This document shows, piece by piece, positions 21,301-32,446 of a DNA stretch of 64,000 nucleotides (positions are counted from its first letter, which is position 1; every line of letters begins with the position of its first letter). The notes beneath the pieces were generated by a model, which saw nothing but the letters and a program-made list of their open reading frames with translations, had not been told where the DNA came from and made no database searches. The DNA comes from Phoenix dactylifera. Lineage: Eukaryota; Streptophyta; Magnoliopsida; Arecales; Arecaceae. The translations under genes were made by a program, and so were the position numbers. Location of the stretch: the NCBI RefSeq assembly GCF_009389715.1, contig NC_052400.1, positions 22,661,674-22,725,673 of the forward strand. The letters are read 5' to 3'.

Positions 21301-23800
21301 AGGATATTTTCCGGATGAAACCAGCCTCAAGGAGCTTGCTGACCTCTTCGGCTGCTGCTCGCTGTCGTTCAGGGGCGGCGTCTCGCTTCTTTTGTCGCAC
21401 GGGCTTGCTGGTTGGCTTCACTTGGAGCCGGTGGACTATGATCTCCGGATCTATCCCCGGCATGTCTGCAGGCGACCATGCGAAGACATCCATGTTGTCT
21501 CGTAGAAAATTAACGAGGCGACCCCTCTCATGCTCGTTGAGGCCAGAGCCGATCTGCACGGTTAGCCCGGGAGAGTTCTCTCGTAAAGGAACTTGAATTA
21601 ATAACTCACCAGGCTCTACCCGCTCTTTCTGAGGGTGGACCCGTGCCTCCAGAGTCCTAGTCGAGGGCTGGCCGGTCGCTGGGACAGGCACCTCGGCTGG
21701 TCGCTTTGTCTCGTGGGTCGCCAGGTAGCATCGCCTTGCCACCATTTGATCTCCTCGAACTTCGCCGACTCCCTGGCCGGTGGGGAACCGCATGAGCAAG
21801 TGGCGAGTTGAGACTACTGCTCGGAGGGCGTTGAGGCCTGGCCTTCCGAGGATGGCATTGTAGACTGAGGGAAGGAGTATCACGAGGAAGCTCATCCCCA
21901 CGGTGCTTTCACGGGGGGCGAGCCCAGCTGTGACCAGAAGGTCAATCTCTCCCTCTACTGGGACTGAATCCCCAGTAAATCCAACTAACGGAGCATTCAT
22001 CCTCCGTAGCTGTTCTTTGGTCATCCCCATTTTACAATAGGCACCAAAATACAAAACATTCGCCGAGCTTCCATTATCAACCAGGACGCGTTTTACATCA
22101 AATTTATTTATGATCATGGAGATGACCACGGCATCATCATGGGGAGTTTCGACTCCCTCTAGATCATCATCTGAAAAGGAGATGGCTTCAGAGGCGCGCA
22201 GGCGCTTTGAGGAGGTTTCTTCCCCTGAAGCTTCTCCGGCCGAGGCCCCGCCCCGGATGGTGTTGATGATGCCGGCGATGGGCCTGTTGGCATTTGAACC
22301 TTCAGGCTGGGCGGCTCCTTCGGCTGGCTTCTCTTCACGCCGGCCTTGCACGAATCGATCAAGCACCCCTCGGCGGATGAGTGCTTCGATCTCGTTTCGG
22401 AGCTGATAACAATCCTCAGTATCATGGCCGTGATTCCGGTGGAAACGGCAATACTTCCGGGAATCACGCTGGATTCTGGTATCTTGTTTTGGAGGTGGGA
22501 GCCGGATGCGATCCCGACCCTCGATCTCCATGAGGATTTCAGCCCGAGGAGCATTGAGGGGAGTGTATTTTTCATACCTCTCCTCGGGTGCATGGGCCCG
22601 CAGTGGGAACCTCGGGCGGAGTGGTGACCTTTGCTGTGGCGGTCCCCTCAACCGGGGTGGACTCTTCGGGCGGGGCGGATTCTTAGCTCGTCGCGGAGAC
22701 GGGCTTCTGGGCTGGCCGCGTTCCTCGCGGCGTCTCTTCTTGGGGTTCTGCTCGGTCCCGCCCCGCCTAACTGCCACGGCTTCTTCCGCCTTGGCGTACT
22801 TCCGCGCCCGAGCGAACATTTTGGTGAGGTCCGCGGGGAAATTCTTCTCGATCGAGAAGAGGAACCTGTAAGACCGGGCTCCAGTCTTTAGTGCTGACAT
22901 GGCGATTGACTGGTCAAGCTCCCGGACCTCCCATGTTGTGGCGGTGAACCGGTCCAAATACTCCTTAAAGGATTCTCCCTCCTTTTGCTTAATGTCTAGG
23001 AGGGAGTCGGACGTCCGTCGCTGGGGCTGGCTGGCGGCAAAGTTGCCGGCAAATTGTCTGCCGAGCTGCTCAAAGGAGGAGACAGTACTCGGCTTCAGTC
23101 CGGTAAACCACAGCCGGGCTAGTCCTCGGAGTGTCGCCGGGAAAGCTTTGCACATCATGGCCTCCGAGGCTCCTTGTAGGGCCATCAAGACCCGGTAGCT
23201 TTCCAGGTGGTCAAGGGGATCAACCTTGCCGTTGTAAGGCTCTACCTGGGGCATCTTGAACCGTAGTGGAACCGGTTCATCTTCAATCTTCGGGGAGAAG
23301 GGCGACTTCGTAGTAAACTCGAAGTCGCCATCACGTCCTGATTTTCTTCCGTGGAGTGCCTGGATTTGGTGCTCCAGCTTCTCGACCTTCTTGTCGAGTT
23401 CGTCATTTTGGAGGATCGCTGCAGCGGTTCGTTCGGGTGCAGGTTGCCCTGGAACCGACTCAGCTTCTGAAGGCTGTGGCCAGCCTCCATGGCCTCTGAC
23501 TGGGTGCTCTCTCCAGAGGGAGGCCTGGGCTTGAGAGTCCTGACCTTGAAGGGGAAGTCCGCTTGTAGGAGGCTCCGGTTAAACTGGAGCCGGAGGAAGT
23601 GGTGCTGTTGGGATGCCCCGGGGTTGCAAGCTTTGGACGGCGGTAGCCAAGACTTGCACTTGTTGCACCAGGGCATCAAACTGCTCCGGCCGAACTTGAG
23701 GTGCTGACTCGGCCGGAGGTGGTGAGTTTCGGACAGAATGTTCCGGACTGGGTGGAGGACGTCGAGAGGCGTTGGAAGCCCCTTTGCTTCTTAGCTTCAT
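18380..23800 (-). pseudogene. Tat element gag-pol polyprotein, interrupted by two in-frame stops
   Basis: A single frame of 1807 codons starts at the ATG at 23798-23800, 33 nt after the 5' LTR. In-frame TAA at 23579-23581 (gag N-terminus) and TAG at 20522-20524 (between RT and RNase H) are the only breaks. Domains with approximate plus-strand positions: gag core 23254-22760; basic Pro/Arg-rich stretch 22760-22500; zinc-knuckle-like CRFHRNHGHDTEDC near 22430; protease with DNGSS near 22078; reverse transcriptase 21440-20880 with YVDD at 20933-20944; first RNase H; second archaeal-type RNase H near 20090-19720; integrase zinc finger near 19420-19300 (two His, two Cys) and its catalytic triad with DNG near 19030. 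All key catalytic residues I looked for are present. The element may still be read through, complemented in trans, or simply dead. Confidence 0.93.
19718..20092 (-). other. second RNase H domain (Tat hallmark)
   Basis: Within gag-pol. VDGSSNSGGSGAGLIL supplies the first catalytic Asp, NNMAEYEAL the Glu, SDSQL the second Asp, and ENLRADQLSKLA the last Asp. Known dual-RNase-H elements are Tat/Ogre; this domain is thought to have been acquired separately from the ancestral one. Confidence 0.85.
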
Positions 23801-23814
23801 GGCAGCGACTCGAT

Positions 23815-23831
23815 CCCTTCCTCTAGCGCCA
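23815..23831 (-). other. Tat element primer-binding site
   Basis: The minus strand reads TGGCGCTAGAGGAAGGG, two bases after the 5' LTR. It shares its first ten bases and the two-base spacing with the TRIM at 3.1 kb. Confidence 0.8.
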
Positions 23832-23833
23832 AC

Positions 23834-25033
23834 TGTTGCTGGAAATTGGACCCGGGGGCTGCCGCGAAGCCAGGGGAGGAGGAGCTCCGCTGCCGGAAGG
23901 GCGGACGGCGGTGCGCCGGCCGGCTGCGTCCTCCTGTGGAGTGAGTGAGCGAAGAAGGGAGTGCGTCCTGTCCTGTCCTGCAAAAAAGCCGGTGGCCGGG
24001 CTTTCCGGCGCCGGCCCGCCGATGCTTAAGTCAGAGGGGGCGAGTATGTGGAGAGAGCAAGCAAGAGAGCGAAGAAGAGAGATATGTGGAGAAGATAAAG
24101 AGAATATTGTGCTCAATTGTGTCTGTGCTGTTTATTTTTTGTCCTGGTCCGAGTCCGGGTCCGGTCCCCCCCTTTCTTTCCCCCAGGTTCCCTTTTATAG
24201 AGGGATATTGTGTTACCTGGGAGGTGACAGGGGAATTTGTCCTCTTTTGTAATAATTGGGCATCATTTGGCCCATTAATGGCGTAGTGGAGAATAAGGCC
24301 GAATCAGACCGGAACCAGGGAGTTGTCACGGTCGATCGGACCTGTTGGAGTGGTTGAACCGTCGGCCGTGGTGGGCCTGGGGTCCGTGGATGGTAAGTGC
24401 ATTTATTACCGAGAGAACCGGCGGTCAGGGAGAGCCATACGCTTTGATGGTTCAGTGATCCGGAGATCGCCTTGAGCCGTGTTCATTAAATGACTGAGTG
24501 CATCGGAGACTTGAGGAGGTCTTATGCATTAATGGCAGGTCGTGCCGAATACCTGCGGAGATCTTATGCCTTGATAACTTGGAGATAGCGGCAGGTTGTA
24601 GTGGAGTTGTCAGGTCCCTTAGAGGGTTAGGCGGGAGTTGAACATTTGGTCAAGGCAATCGGCTCGGCAGGGGTGCCGAGCCGAGCTGGTCGCCCAATGG
24701 GGCGCCCTGTGGCGGGGTCACTCCTAGTACTTCTGGTCGGCGTCCTTCGGGCGAGCACCTTCTAGCCGAGCGCCTCTATTTGGCGCTTTTTGTCTCTGGT
24801 CAGCGCTTTCTAGTCGAGCGCTTCTCTGGTCGGCGTCCTCCGGTCGGCTCTTTCTAGCCGAGCACCCCTACTTGGTTATTTTGGTTGGGCGCCTCTTCTT
24901 GGCGCTCTCTCCGGTCGGCGCCCTTCAGTCGAGCGCCTTCCTGGTCGGCACTCTTTGACCGAGCATCTTTCTGGTCGGCGCTCTTTGGCCGAGCGCCTCC
25001 GCGGCGGTATGACTTGGGGTTTTTCCCCCAACA
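23834..25033 (-). repeat. Tat element 5' LTR
   Basis: 1200 bp, TG...CA ends, next to the PBS, so it holds the promoter that drives gag-pol. Confidence 0.95.
24191..24200 (-). promoter_or_regulatory. TATA box of the Tat element 5' LTR
   Basis: CTATAAAAGG on the minus strand, a strong TATA match. It places the transcription start roughly 330 nt upstream of the LTR/PBS border. Confidence 0.6.
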
Positions 25034-25038
25034 CATAT

Positions 25039-26224
25039 GTCCATTAGAGATTCGCTATCTTATTTGTCCTTTTTTGCTTTAATTTATTTTTGGAGACAAA
25101 TATTATGAATTTATAAGTATACAGTCTTCTTTAGGCCATATAGATAAGTGATTAATTTAATAAATTCTGTCCAAAGACTTTTTGAGGCCCCGATTCTGTA
25201 ATTGAATATCTCTTCTTCTACCTATTTTCTTTATCTTGGTGTTTTATTTTGCCTAAAATATTATTGAAATAGGAATTGGGTTCCTATCAATAACGCATGA
25301 AAGCAACAATCTTGTTTTGTACCATGGCTCTAACAAAATTCTTCTTGGCAAATAGTTGATCCAGGAATGCAACTTGAGTTAGACATGAAAGCAACTTGAG
25401 GCCAGATTTAATCCAAGCTGCAATATATTAAAGGAGGATCTGTTGTCAACCCTTCAAGTCTTTGATCAATTTTGGAAGAATTACCAGGACTCTACTTCAA
25501 CATTGCTTATTGTTGCCAAAGAAGCTATATATTGAACAAAAAAATAGAGGATATACAAGATCACGATGAGCCGGTTTTTGGCATCGGTTATTACAACTAT
25601 GAAACAAATCGAGCAAATAATAGAAGAATTTGAAGATCAATACCTTGATGAGAAGGAAACAAGAGATATCAGATCATCTAAAAATTTCTTAACAGTTGAT
25701 CTATCATGTCTAGATATAGAAATTCAATGTAAAGTTCATGAATTTTTAGGATAAATATCACAATAAAGGACATGATGCTCCAACACGAGAAGAGGTAGGG
25801 CCCAATGATCCTTACTACATTCCCTAGTATAAAGATGTGCATGATGAAACTATCAGCAAGTGTGCATGATGATTGAATATTTGTTTGGTAAATCTATAAG
25901 TGGGCAATAGTACCATTTTTTTTGTGAAGAGAAGGCATGTAAACCGATCTCATGCAGCAATGTTTTAGCTATAGAACCCGAGGACAAGAAAGTTTTGAAG
26001 GGGGAGAGAATGACAAGTTTCTTTTTTAGTTATTTTATTTTAAATTTGATTTTTTTTGGAGTTGGAGTTTAGTTTAAAGAGGAGTCCAAATTATGGTCGG
26101 CTACCTCATGTTTTCTATTTTATTTTTCTTTATTTTTATAGAGTAAGTAAATGTGAATCTCAAAATATATAGTGCCCTAGGGCCACGTAGACAAGAAACT
26201 GATTAATATAATTGTTTTAAAATT
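25039..26224. other. no intact gene; possible gypsy 3' end remnant
   Basis: The plus strand has a purine tract AAGGGGGAGAGAATG at about 26000-26014 preceded by GAGGACAAGAAAG. This resembles the pol end plus polypurine tract before a 3' LTR in Ty3 elements (compare 28121-28135), but no LTR end follows. A 62-codon open frame at 25566-25754 is not recognised. Confidence 0.4.
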
Positions 26225-26800
26225 TTAGGACATTCTCAACTGAAAAAAAGTTGATATCCCGATCTCGATCAAAATCATTGAATATATATATATATATATA
26301 TTGAAATACCAGGATTCGGCGGGCGACAAAAGTTGATATTCCAACTCTTCGCCTAAGAGTCGGCGAATATCATAGAGCAGCCGCATCCCCCTAAGAGCAT
26401 TCTCGGTATTCTGGATCGCCTCGATCACGATAGCGGAATCTCCCTCAAAGATAATGTAGTCCGCTCTTAGCCTCCATCTCGCATAAGAGACATCCTCTCA
26501 AACAGCTGTGACCTCGATACTAGCAACAGACTGATTGAAGATATGCCGACCTTCAGCTGCCACGAGTTTGGCCTGCTGATATATGATGACAAAGTTAATG
26601 GTATGCGCTAGCCTAGCCATGCATACCGGATACGCAATAATTTTACTATCAATGGTGGAGGGCCTATTTATCAGCCTATCTTCTTTCCCATATTTGCATA
26701 TCCTCCATGATGTCCCCTCTCCATTAATAGGCCTCTCATACGCTTCCGTCTCGCCCCTCCCCTCCAACAACGGACCCCCCTTCCGTCTCCGACATCTCTG
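26225..26800 (-). mobile_element. L1-type LINE fragment, RNase H domain
   Basis: The minus strand encodes GRHIFNQSVASIEVTAV, a stop, then VSYARWRLRADYIIFEGDSA and VIEAIQNTENALRG. These are the RNase H block of plant L1 elements with the EGDSA active-site motif. The piece ends at an AT microsatellite (26282-26300) and lacks the usual C-terminal tail. Stops and truncation show it is dead. Confidence 0.7.
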
Positions 26801-27446
26801 AACCCTTTCCAGTTCTACCTCTAGCCTCCGGCCGCTCTCCCTAGTCCTGTTTGCCCTCTATCCCAACCCTTTCCAGGTCCTCTGTTTGCCATTGCTTCTT
26901 CGTCCTCGTTTCTGCTCATCTCCCCACCTCGCCGAGTCGCAATGCTCGGATCATTAGGATTAGAGAAGGCAAAAACTGTAGCTGAGGGAGAGATAATGGG
27001 CGTGGCTATCGTCGCTTTCCTCTCTCAATTAGAACCGATAGATAGGAGGATGCTTGACTTTCTTCATCAAAAAGATTTTTCCACTTTTAGCTAATTATTG
27101 TACTTGCTACATATATTTGGAAATAAAACGGGGTATAACTGATTGTATCATATACATAATTAAATAGTTCAAATTATTTTTTCTTAAATGAATTGCGAGT
27201 GTTTATAAAAGAATTGATGTGTGAATTTACTGGAGCACTGGAGAGAAAAGGTGGAGGTGTCAAACTTTTTTTAATTTCTATTTTTTCTAAAAATTGTAGA
27301 TTGCAAAAGGATATGATCTTAATGTAAACTTTTCCAATAACTTTTTTCAGAATTTATATTTTTAAAATCACTAATATGTTTTTTAATAATTTTATATCAT
27401 TTTCAATAAAACTTATCTTTTTTCTGCTTCCTAAGTCTTCCCGGCA
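26801..27446. other. no gene recognised
   Basis: Pyrimidine-rich then AT-rich DNA without recognisable features. Confidence 0.45.
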
Positions 27447-27516
27447 TATATTGTAACAACCCAGGACCTCACCCAAAATGGCTAGCCGGAAGTTACTATT
27501 TGGGTTCCTTGATCCT

Positions 27517-27560
27517 GTATAAATACCCAAGATCTACCCAGCGAATAACCGATGTGGGAC
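27517..27560 (-). promoter_or_regulatory. USE-like and TATA elements in the SMART LTR
   Basis: On the minus strand GTCCCACATCG (27560-27550) matches the plant snRNA upstream sequence element RTCCCACATCG. TATTTATAC follows 24 nt later (27525-27517). The same pair is present in the second LTR. In plant snRNA genes this shorter spacing is the one associated with RNA polymerase III. Confidence 0.5.
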
Positions 27561-27738
27561 TAAACACACGCCCGCACGGGTCCTCACATACTCCCCCCGT
27601 TCAAGCCCTGACGTCCTCGTCAGGCTAAGGGTTCAAATCCATTCAAATCTAATCACAAACACCACGATCGGCTCATGGTTAGCCTAATGGATCCGTGCTG
27701 CAGTGTCCCCTAGTCCACATAGGTTATGGGCCGGGTCC

Positions 27739-27750
27739 GCTCTGATACCA
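27739..27750 (-). other. initiator-tRNA-Met primer-binding site of the SMART element
   Basis: TGGTATCAGAGC on the minus strand, the classical plant retrotransposon PBS, two bases from the LTR. Confidence 0.85.
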
Positions 27751-27912
27751 TTTGTAACAACCCAGGACCTCACCCAAAATGGCTAACCGGAAGTTACTAT
27801 TTGGGTTCCTTGATCCTGTATAAATACCCAAGATCTACCCAGCGAATAACCGATGTGGGACTAAACACACGCCCGCACGGGTCCTCACATACTCCCCCCG
27901 TTCAAGCCCTGA

Positions 27913-28133
27913 TGTTAACTATATATGAAATTTTAGTCAGTCTGTTATTTAGTGTTAATCTTACGAGTTTATATGAATTTTTTGATAACTGATTCAAAGT
28001 TAACTATCACACTGCTTTTGATCGAGAAGAATGAGATCTTGGATTTATATTACTCAATGAGCTGAGCATATTTAAACTTGAAAGGCATAGATCTCTCAAA
28101 TTTCGAGGACGAAATTTTTTAAGGGGGAGAGAA
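27913..28133 (+). mobile_element. 3' end of a chromovirus-type (Ty3) internal region
   Basis: TTTCGAGGACGAAATTTTTT followed by AAGGGGGAGAGAA directly before an LTR is the typical pol terminus plus polypurine tract of Del/Tekay-like elements. The left side is broken at the SMART border. Confidence 0.6.
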
Positions 28134-30422
28134 TGTGAGATACCGGGCTGAAGTCGGCAGCCCCAACCGACTTCAGCCCCATTCTCCTTTTGCAAGGGAG
28201 CCAAAGAAGGGGATCGCAATCGCGATCCCCGCTCCGGCTTCTTCGGTCGTTGAGGGCGGGGCGTCGCGACCACCCCACGGCCGCATGAGCGGCCGTTGAT
28301 TTCGCCCCACCGCCATGATTTTCGCGCAGAGAGCCGTTGAAATGGGGTGATAAAACCCCCATCTTCCTCTTCGTAAGAACACCTCCGAGCCCTCCTCCCT
28401 CTCATCCGTCTCCTCCTCTTCCTCTCCCTTCTTCCTCTTCCTCTCCTCCCTCTGTTCTTGCCTCTCGAGTGACCGGCGAGCTCTCCCGGCCGAGTACCGC
28501 CCAAATCCCCTCACGGCCTTCCCCTGTCTCTGGATCTACCTTCCTTTCGGAAGGTGCCGTCGCCGCCGCCGCTTGACATCGGATCGATGCCTCCCTTGGC
28601 CGAGACCCACCACCTCCGTCGATCGCCGGTGAGCTTCCCTCTTCCTTGCCTTTGATTTATTGCCAAAAACATTGATTTTTTTTCTCTCTGTTTCAGCCCC
28701 AGCAACCGAGATCATCTCGGTTGCTTCTCCCCGTCGGCCACTACAACGGCCGCCGGCTGCCATGGCGGCCGGCTGGCCATCGACCGAGGGGTGGCCTCCG
28801 GCTACCCCGCCGCCCCCTTCCTCTTCCGCTCTCCCTCGCGGTTTTCCCCTGCCGTGGGGGGGACGTTGGGGAAGAAGAAGGCCCATGTGGGCCGAGCTGG
28901 GCCAAGGCCCAGTTCACTGTGGGCCCAACATGGGCCCAGTTGGAACCTGAAAAATAAAAATAAAAATAAAAATAAAAATAAATAAAGATGAAACCCAGTC
29001 CAGATCCGAAATCCAGTTCAGATCCGAAATCGGAACCCGAACCTGAAACCCGAACCCGTTTAGCCAATAAATGAAATTTTGCAGATAAGCCCTTGACAGT
29101 ATATTATTTTACAAAAGGGTATTCTGTAACTTATGTTTGGTCCCTATAAGAAAAAAATATTACATAAAGGTCCCCAACTATATTTATTTAGTCCACTCAA
29201 GCTTTATAGAATAGTACACTGTAAATTAAGTATTAGTCCCTGCAATAAATTTTATTGTATAAATGAACTAATTAGAAGCCAACCTTGGGGGCCCTACTTA
29301 GCTGGGTCTATGCGGGCCCATTGGGCTGTGCCTAATATGGGCCTATCGGGCCATGCCCATTATGGGCCAACTCTAGGCCCTGTTGGGCCGTGTTCAATAG
29401 TATTATTTTTAGATTTTTGCTTAATTCTGATATTAACAAAGAATTAATTAAATTTAAACAGGTGAACCTGATCTGCCTATCTGAAGTAGGAATTAAGCGA
29501 GAAGAGGTAAGTAACTTAATACTTCAAGTGTGATTTTCAAATTATTTAATAAATAGATTAAATTCTGAAATATGTTTTGTATTTAGTAAAATGGGTCTGG
29601 CATGTTAAATTTCATTTGAAAATTATGCTCTGAAATCCGTAAACTATGACTGGAAAATTTATGAAATCTGTTTTTATATATATGTATTCTCAGCATGGCT
29701 ATGATCTGTTCTATTCTGTTCTGGCCCCGCCAATGGGGATTATACGTTGGACCTGTCGACTTGTAATCTGTGAGGAACCGGTTTCGACACCGCGCCACCG
29801 GTGATTAGAATAGTGGTTTCTGGACACCGGCTGCCATCGGTGGGTAAATATAGTGGATTTGGCACTTTTGTGCAACACCGGCTGCCATCGGTGGATAAAA
29901 ATAGTGGATTTGGCACTTTGTGCAACCCATGCCACTGGGTTACGTGGCCGTAGCCTATCATGTTGAGATTCTGATATCATATTTTTGGAAAAATGATAAT
30001 AAGTTTTGAAAACAACAAAACGATGTTATTTATGATTTATTCCAGACATTATCCTGTATTTTGATCTGATATGCTCTGACCCCACTTTGGGGTATTTTGT
30101 TGCTTACTGGGCTAGTGTAGCTCATTATTCTATTTTCTCCGTTTTTCAGATCCAGAGGCTTGATCTCACGGGATTGAGGAGTGCGTTAGATTTTCCGATG
30201 ATTCTTCAGTTATTGGCATTTTAGTTAGTTTAGTTTGGACATTTGAATTATGTTGGCATATGCTATTTTGAAATTTTGTAAGTCCGCTTTTGAACAATTT
30301 AAATAATTATGTCATCTTTGAATAGCTGTATCTGTTTTGATATGATCTGCTGCCTTGCACGCCTGTGCGGTCCGCCGTGTGGGCGTGCGGCATCTGCCGC
30401 GCCTCGGGCTCGGGGCGTGACA
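28134..30422 (+). repeat. 3' LTR (2.29 kb) of a Del/Tekay-like chromovirus element
   Basis: Starts TGTGAGATACC after a polypurine tract and ends GGGGCGTGACA. The size fits the long LTRs of this lineage. The 5' LTR and nearly all of the coding part are outside the window or deleted. Proline/serine-rich open frames at 28.3-28.9 kb are low-complexity LTR sequence, not genes. Confidence 0.65.
29823..29925. repeat. 50 bp tandem duplication inside the LTR
   Basis: ACACCGGCTGCCATCGGTGG is repeated about 51 bp later, each followed by GTGGATTTGGCACTTT. A third, partial ACACCGCGCCACCGGTGATT lies just upstream. Confidence 0.8.
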
Positions 30423-31156
30423 TATATAGAGTCCTTTCTGCTTGAACTATTATTTGGTTCGTGAGTGTTAACAAAAAAAAAAAGTTTAGGTACTTTCGTT
30501 CCTCGCCATCCAAAATATCAAGGATGATTTAATAAACTATCAGTCACCGATAGTGAAGCCAAACGTCTCTGACGATATATAATAAACTATGGCTCACTTT
30601 TTTGGACCCCAAGATTTAGGTGTCAAGTATGGATCAAGGAATGTTCTTTTAAAAATTTTCCCGATTTGCCTAGGTTGGACATAAATATATATCAAACAGA
30701 CTGTTCATATTGTTTAATACGTGTGCAATTGTAACATTTATGGGGCTAATTAAATCTGAATTTGATATTTCATCCAAGGATTTTTGAGTAGCGGCTGTTG
30801 CCTCTTTTTGGAATTACAACAAAATCTCCACCCTTTAACTTATTTTGATATAATTTCTCTATTTGCTTAACAGTATTTAGATAAGTTTCTCTTAAATGGA
30901 TTAGCATAATAAACAATCTGGCATGTTAGCTAAAGCTAATGTATCTGGCAAAGCTCGTGGGGGTTTGTGGACGGGGGGAGAGGAGCTTACCTCGTTGGCA
31001 ATAGTAACCAGATGCAGCAATGCAGCAAGTCCTAACTCTAACCATCGAGGGGCCAAAGATATCAAACAGGCTCCATGGCATTGATTAAGGATGATAATGC
31101 CATCTTTGGCGTTGATCAGGGATGATAGCATTGTTTTTGGTATATTTGAGGATGAC
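30423..31156. other. no gene recognised
   Basis: Anonymous sequence between the LTR and the next TIR element. Confidence 0.45.
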
Positions 31157-31159
31157 TAC

Positions 31160-32230
31160 GACCCTGTTTGAGGGAGCTGTTAGTAGTAGAGCTTTTGTAA
31201 GTAGAGCTGTTGGAAGTAGAGCTGTCTGAAGCAGAGCATTTATAAAAAGCTGTTTGCTGTTTGGTAACTACATTTCTAAAGTGCTGTGGTACTTTAACAT
31301 GTGTTTGGTAAACAAACTGAGAAAGTACTTTTGTGTGACAAAATGACCATAAAGGACATTACCAGTATTATATAACAGAGCATAATAAAGTATTATATGT
31401 ATGAATACATAAATATATGATATAGTATAATATTAATGTAATGTAATATAATATAATACTATAATATTATGTATTATAGAATAATAATTTAATATAATAT
31501 TAAATTATTTGACATAACATATCAATGTATTATGATATAATGTAATATAATATTATATTTATAGTATAATACAATAATAAATATATAAAATATTATAATT
31601 ATTAGTGTAAATTAATTTTTCATCCTTCTAATGACTATTTATCTCTCTAACAAATTTTCTAGCTAGGTGATAAAATTGGTTAAATATTTACTAATATTTT
31701 TATTTATTTATTTATTTAGATCAAATTATTTGTCACTCACTCATTATTTTCCTTTTTATTTTATTTATTTATTATTTTATTTTATTGAAATATAGAGGGG
31801 TCGCCGACCATGGGTGGTAGCCGGCATGGTGGCTGCCACCGTGGGCAGCCACGAGCTCCCAAAACAAAAAAAAAAGAAAAAAAAGAAGAGGAAAAAGGAA
31901 CATAGGCGGCGACGTTGAGAGGAAGAAGAAGATAGAGAGGGAGAGGGAGACAATGGGTGAGAGAGGAAAAGGCGGAATGAGGGTTTTAGGGAAAAAAGTG
32001 TGATTTAAATGGGAGTATTTTGGTCCAAAAAATAGTTTCCTGACAAAACTGAAAACAGCATTTTCGGAAAGCTCCAAATTGGAACTTCTCCTTAAAAGCT
32101 ATTTTCAGTTTCCCGCAAAAGCTGAAACAGCTTTCCGAAAATTTTACCAAACACTATTTTTTATCTAAAAGTTCTTTTGGAGGGCTAGAAAGTGCTTTTT
32201 GGCCCTTCAAAAGCTCCCTCAAACAGAGCC
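31160..32230. mobile_element. non-autonomous TIR transposon, 3 bp target duplication
   Basis: Left end GACCCTGTTTGAGGGAGCT and inverted right end GGCTCTGTTTGAGGGAGCT match at 17 of 19 bases and are flanked by TAC on both sides (31157-31159, 32231-32233). The interior has an AT-rich stretch and no ORF. The ends and the 3 bp duplication suggest a Harbinger-like element, although the canonical duplication is TWA, so the superfamily is uncertain. Confidence 0.6.
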
Positions 32231-32446
32231 TACATCGGCTGGCATCAATTGACGTCAAAAAAGAGAGGAGAGGGAGTGTGTGCGCAAGTACTCGAATCTT
32301 TCACTGAAGGGTCGGGAGGTTTTTATAAGTTGAATTGGTCTGATTGGCTGAATCGTCCTAATTTTGTATTTCGGCTCAATATGAGTGGAGTTGCCCAATA
32401 TAAATGAGTTTGGCCCAATACTTTAGCCTACTTACAGGCTACATAT

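Larger units (their letters stand above)
12211..25038 (-). mobile_element. near-intact Ty3/gypsy LTR retrotransposon, Tat lineage, with CATAT target duplication
   Basis: CATAT at 12211-12215 and 25034-25038 flanks LTRs of 1205 bp (left) and 1200 bp (right) that begin TGTTG and end CAACA. Gag-pol is on the minus strand, so the right LTR is the 5' LTR. Tat assignment rests on three visible traits: a second RNase H domain between the first RNase H and integrase, extra ORFs in opposite orientation between pol and the 3' LTR, and tandem arrays in that same interval. By eye the LTRs differ at roughly 15-20 positions including a 5 bp indel, so the insertion is fairly young. It landed beside the nucleoporin fragment. 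Confidence 0.95.
27452..27912 (-). mobile_element. SMART/TRIM-type miniature LTR element, LTR-internal-LTR-partial internal
   Basis: Two 137 bp direct repeats (27452-27588 and 27753-27889) start TGTAACAACCC and end CTCACA. Between them lie 164 bp with a purine-rich tract on the minus strand (CGGGGGGAGTA) before the left repeat and an initiator-Met PBS next to the right repeat. After the second LTR the same internal start (TACTCCCCCCGTTCAAGCCC) is repeated to 27912 and then breaks. The copy therefore looks like a deleted tandem array rather than a simple element, and no clean target duplication is seen. The repeats are almost identical, so it is young. Confidence 0.8.

Noticed and set aside
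12199..25060. ATTCGCTATCT on both sides of the Tat element as an extended target duplication
   Set aside because: The copies are at different distances from the LTR ends (about 5 and 17 bp), and the real duplication is CATAT. Probably a pre-existing short repeat.
27622..27640. GGTTCAAATCC as a tRNA B box (tRNA or SINE)
   Set aside because: No A box or cloverleaf stem is visible at the right distance; it lies in the internal region of the SMART element.
28337..28950. Pro/Ser-rich frames around 28.3-28.9 kb as a possible gene
   Set aside because: They lie inside the chromovirus LTR and are of low complexity.
27447..30427. TATAT before 27452 and TATAT after 30422 as a target duplication of one composite element
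   Set aside because: The two ends belong to different element types, TATAT is frequent in this AT-rich DNA and another TATAT occurs at 27919. A coincidence is more likely.
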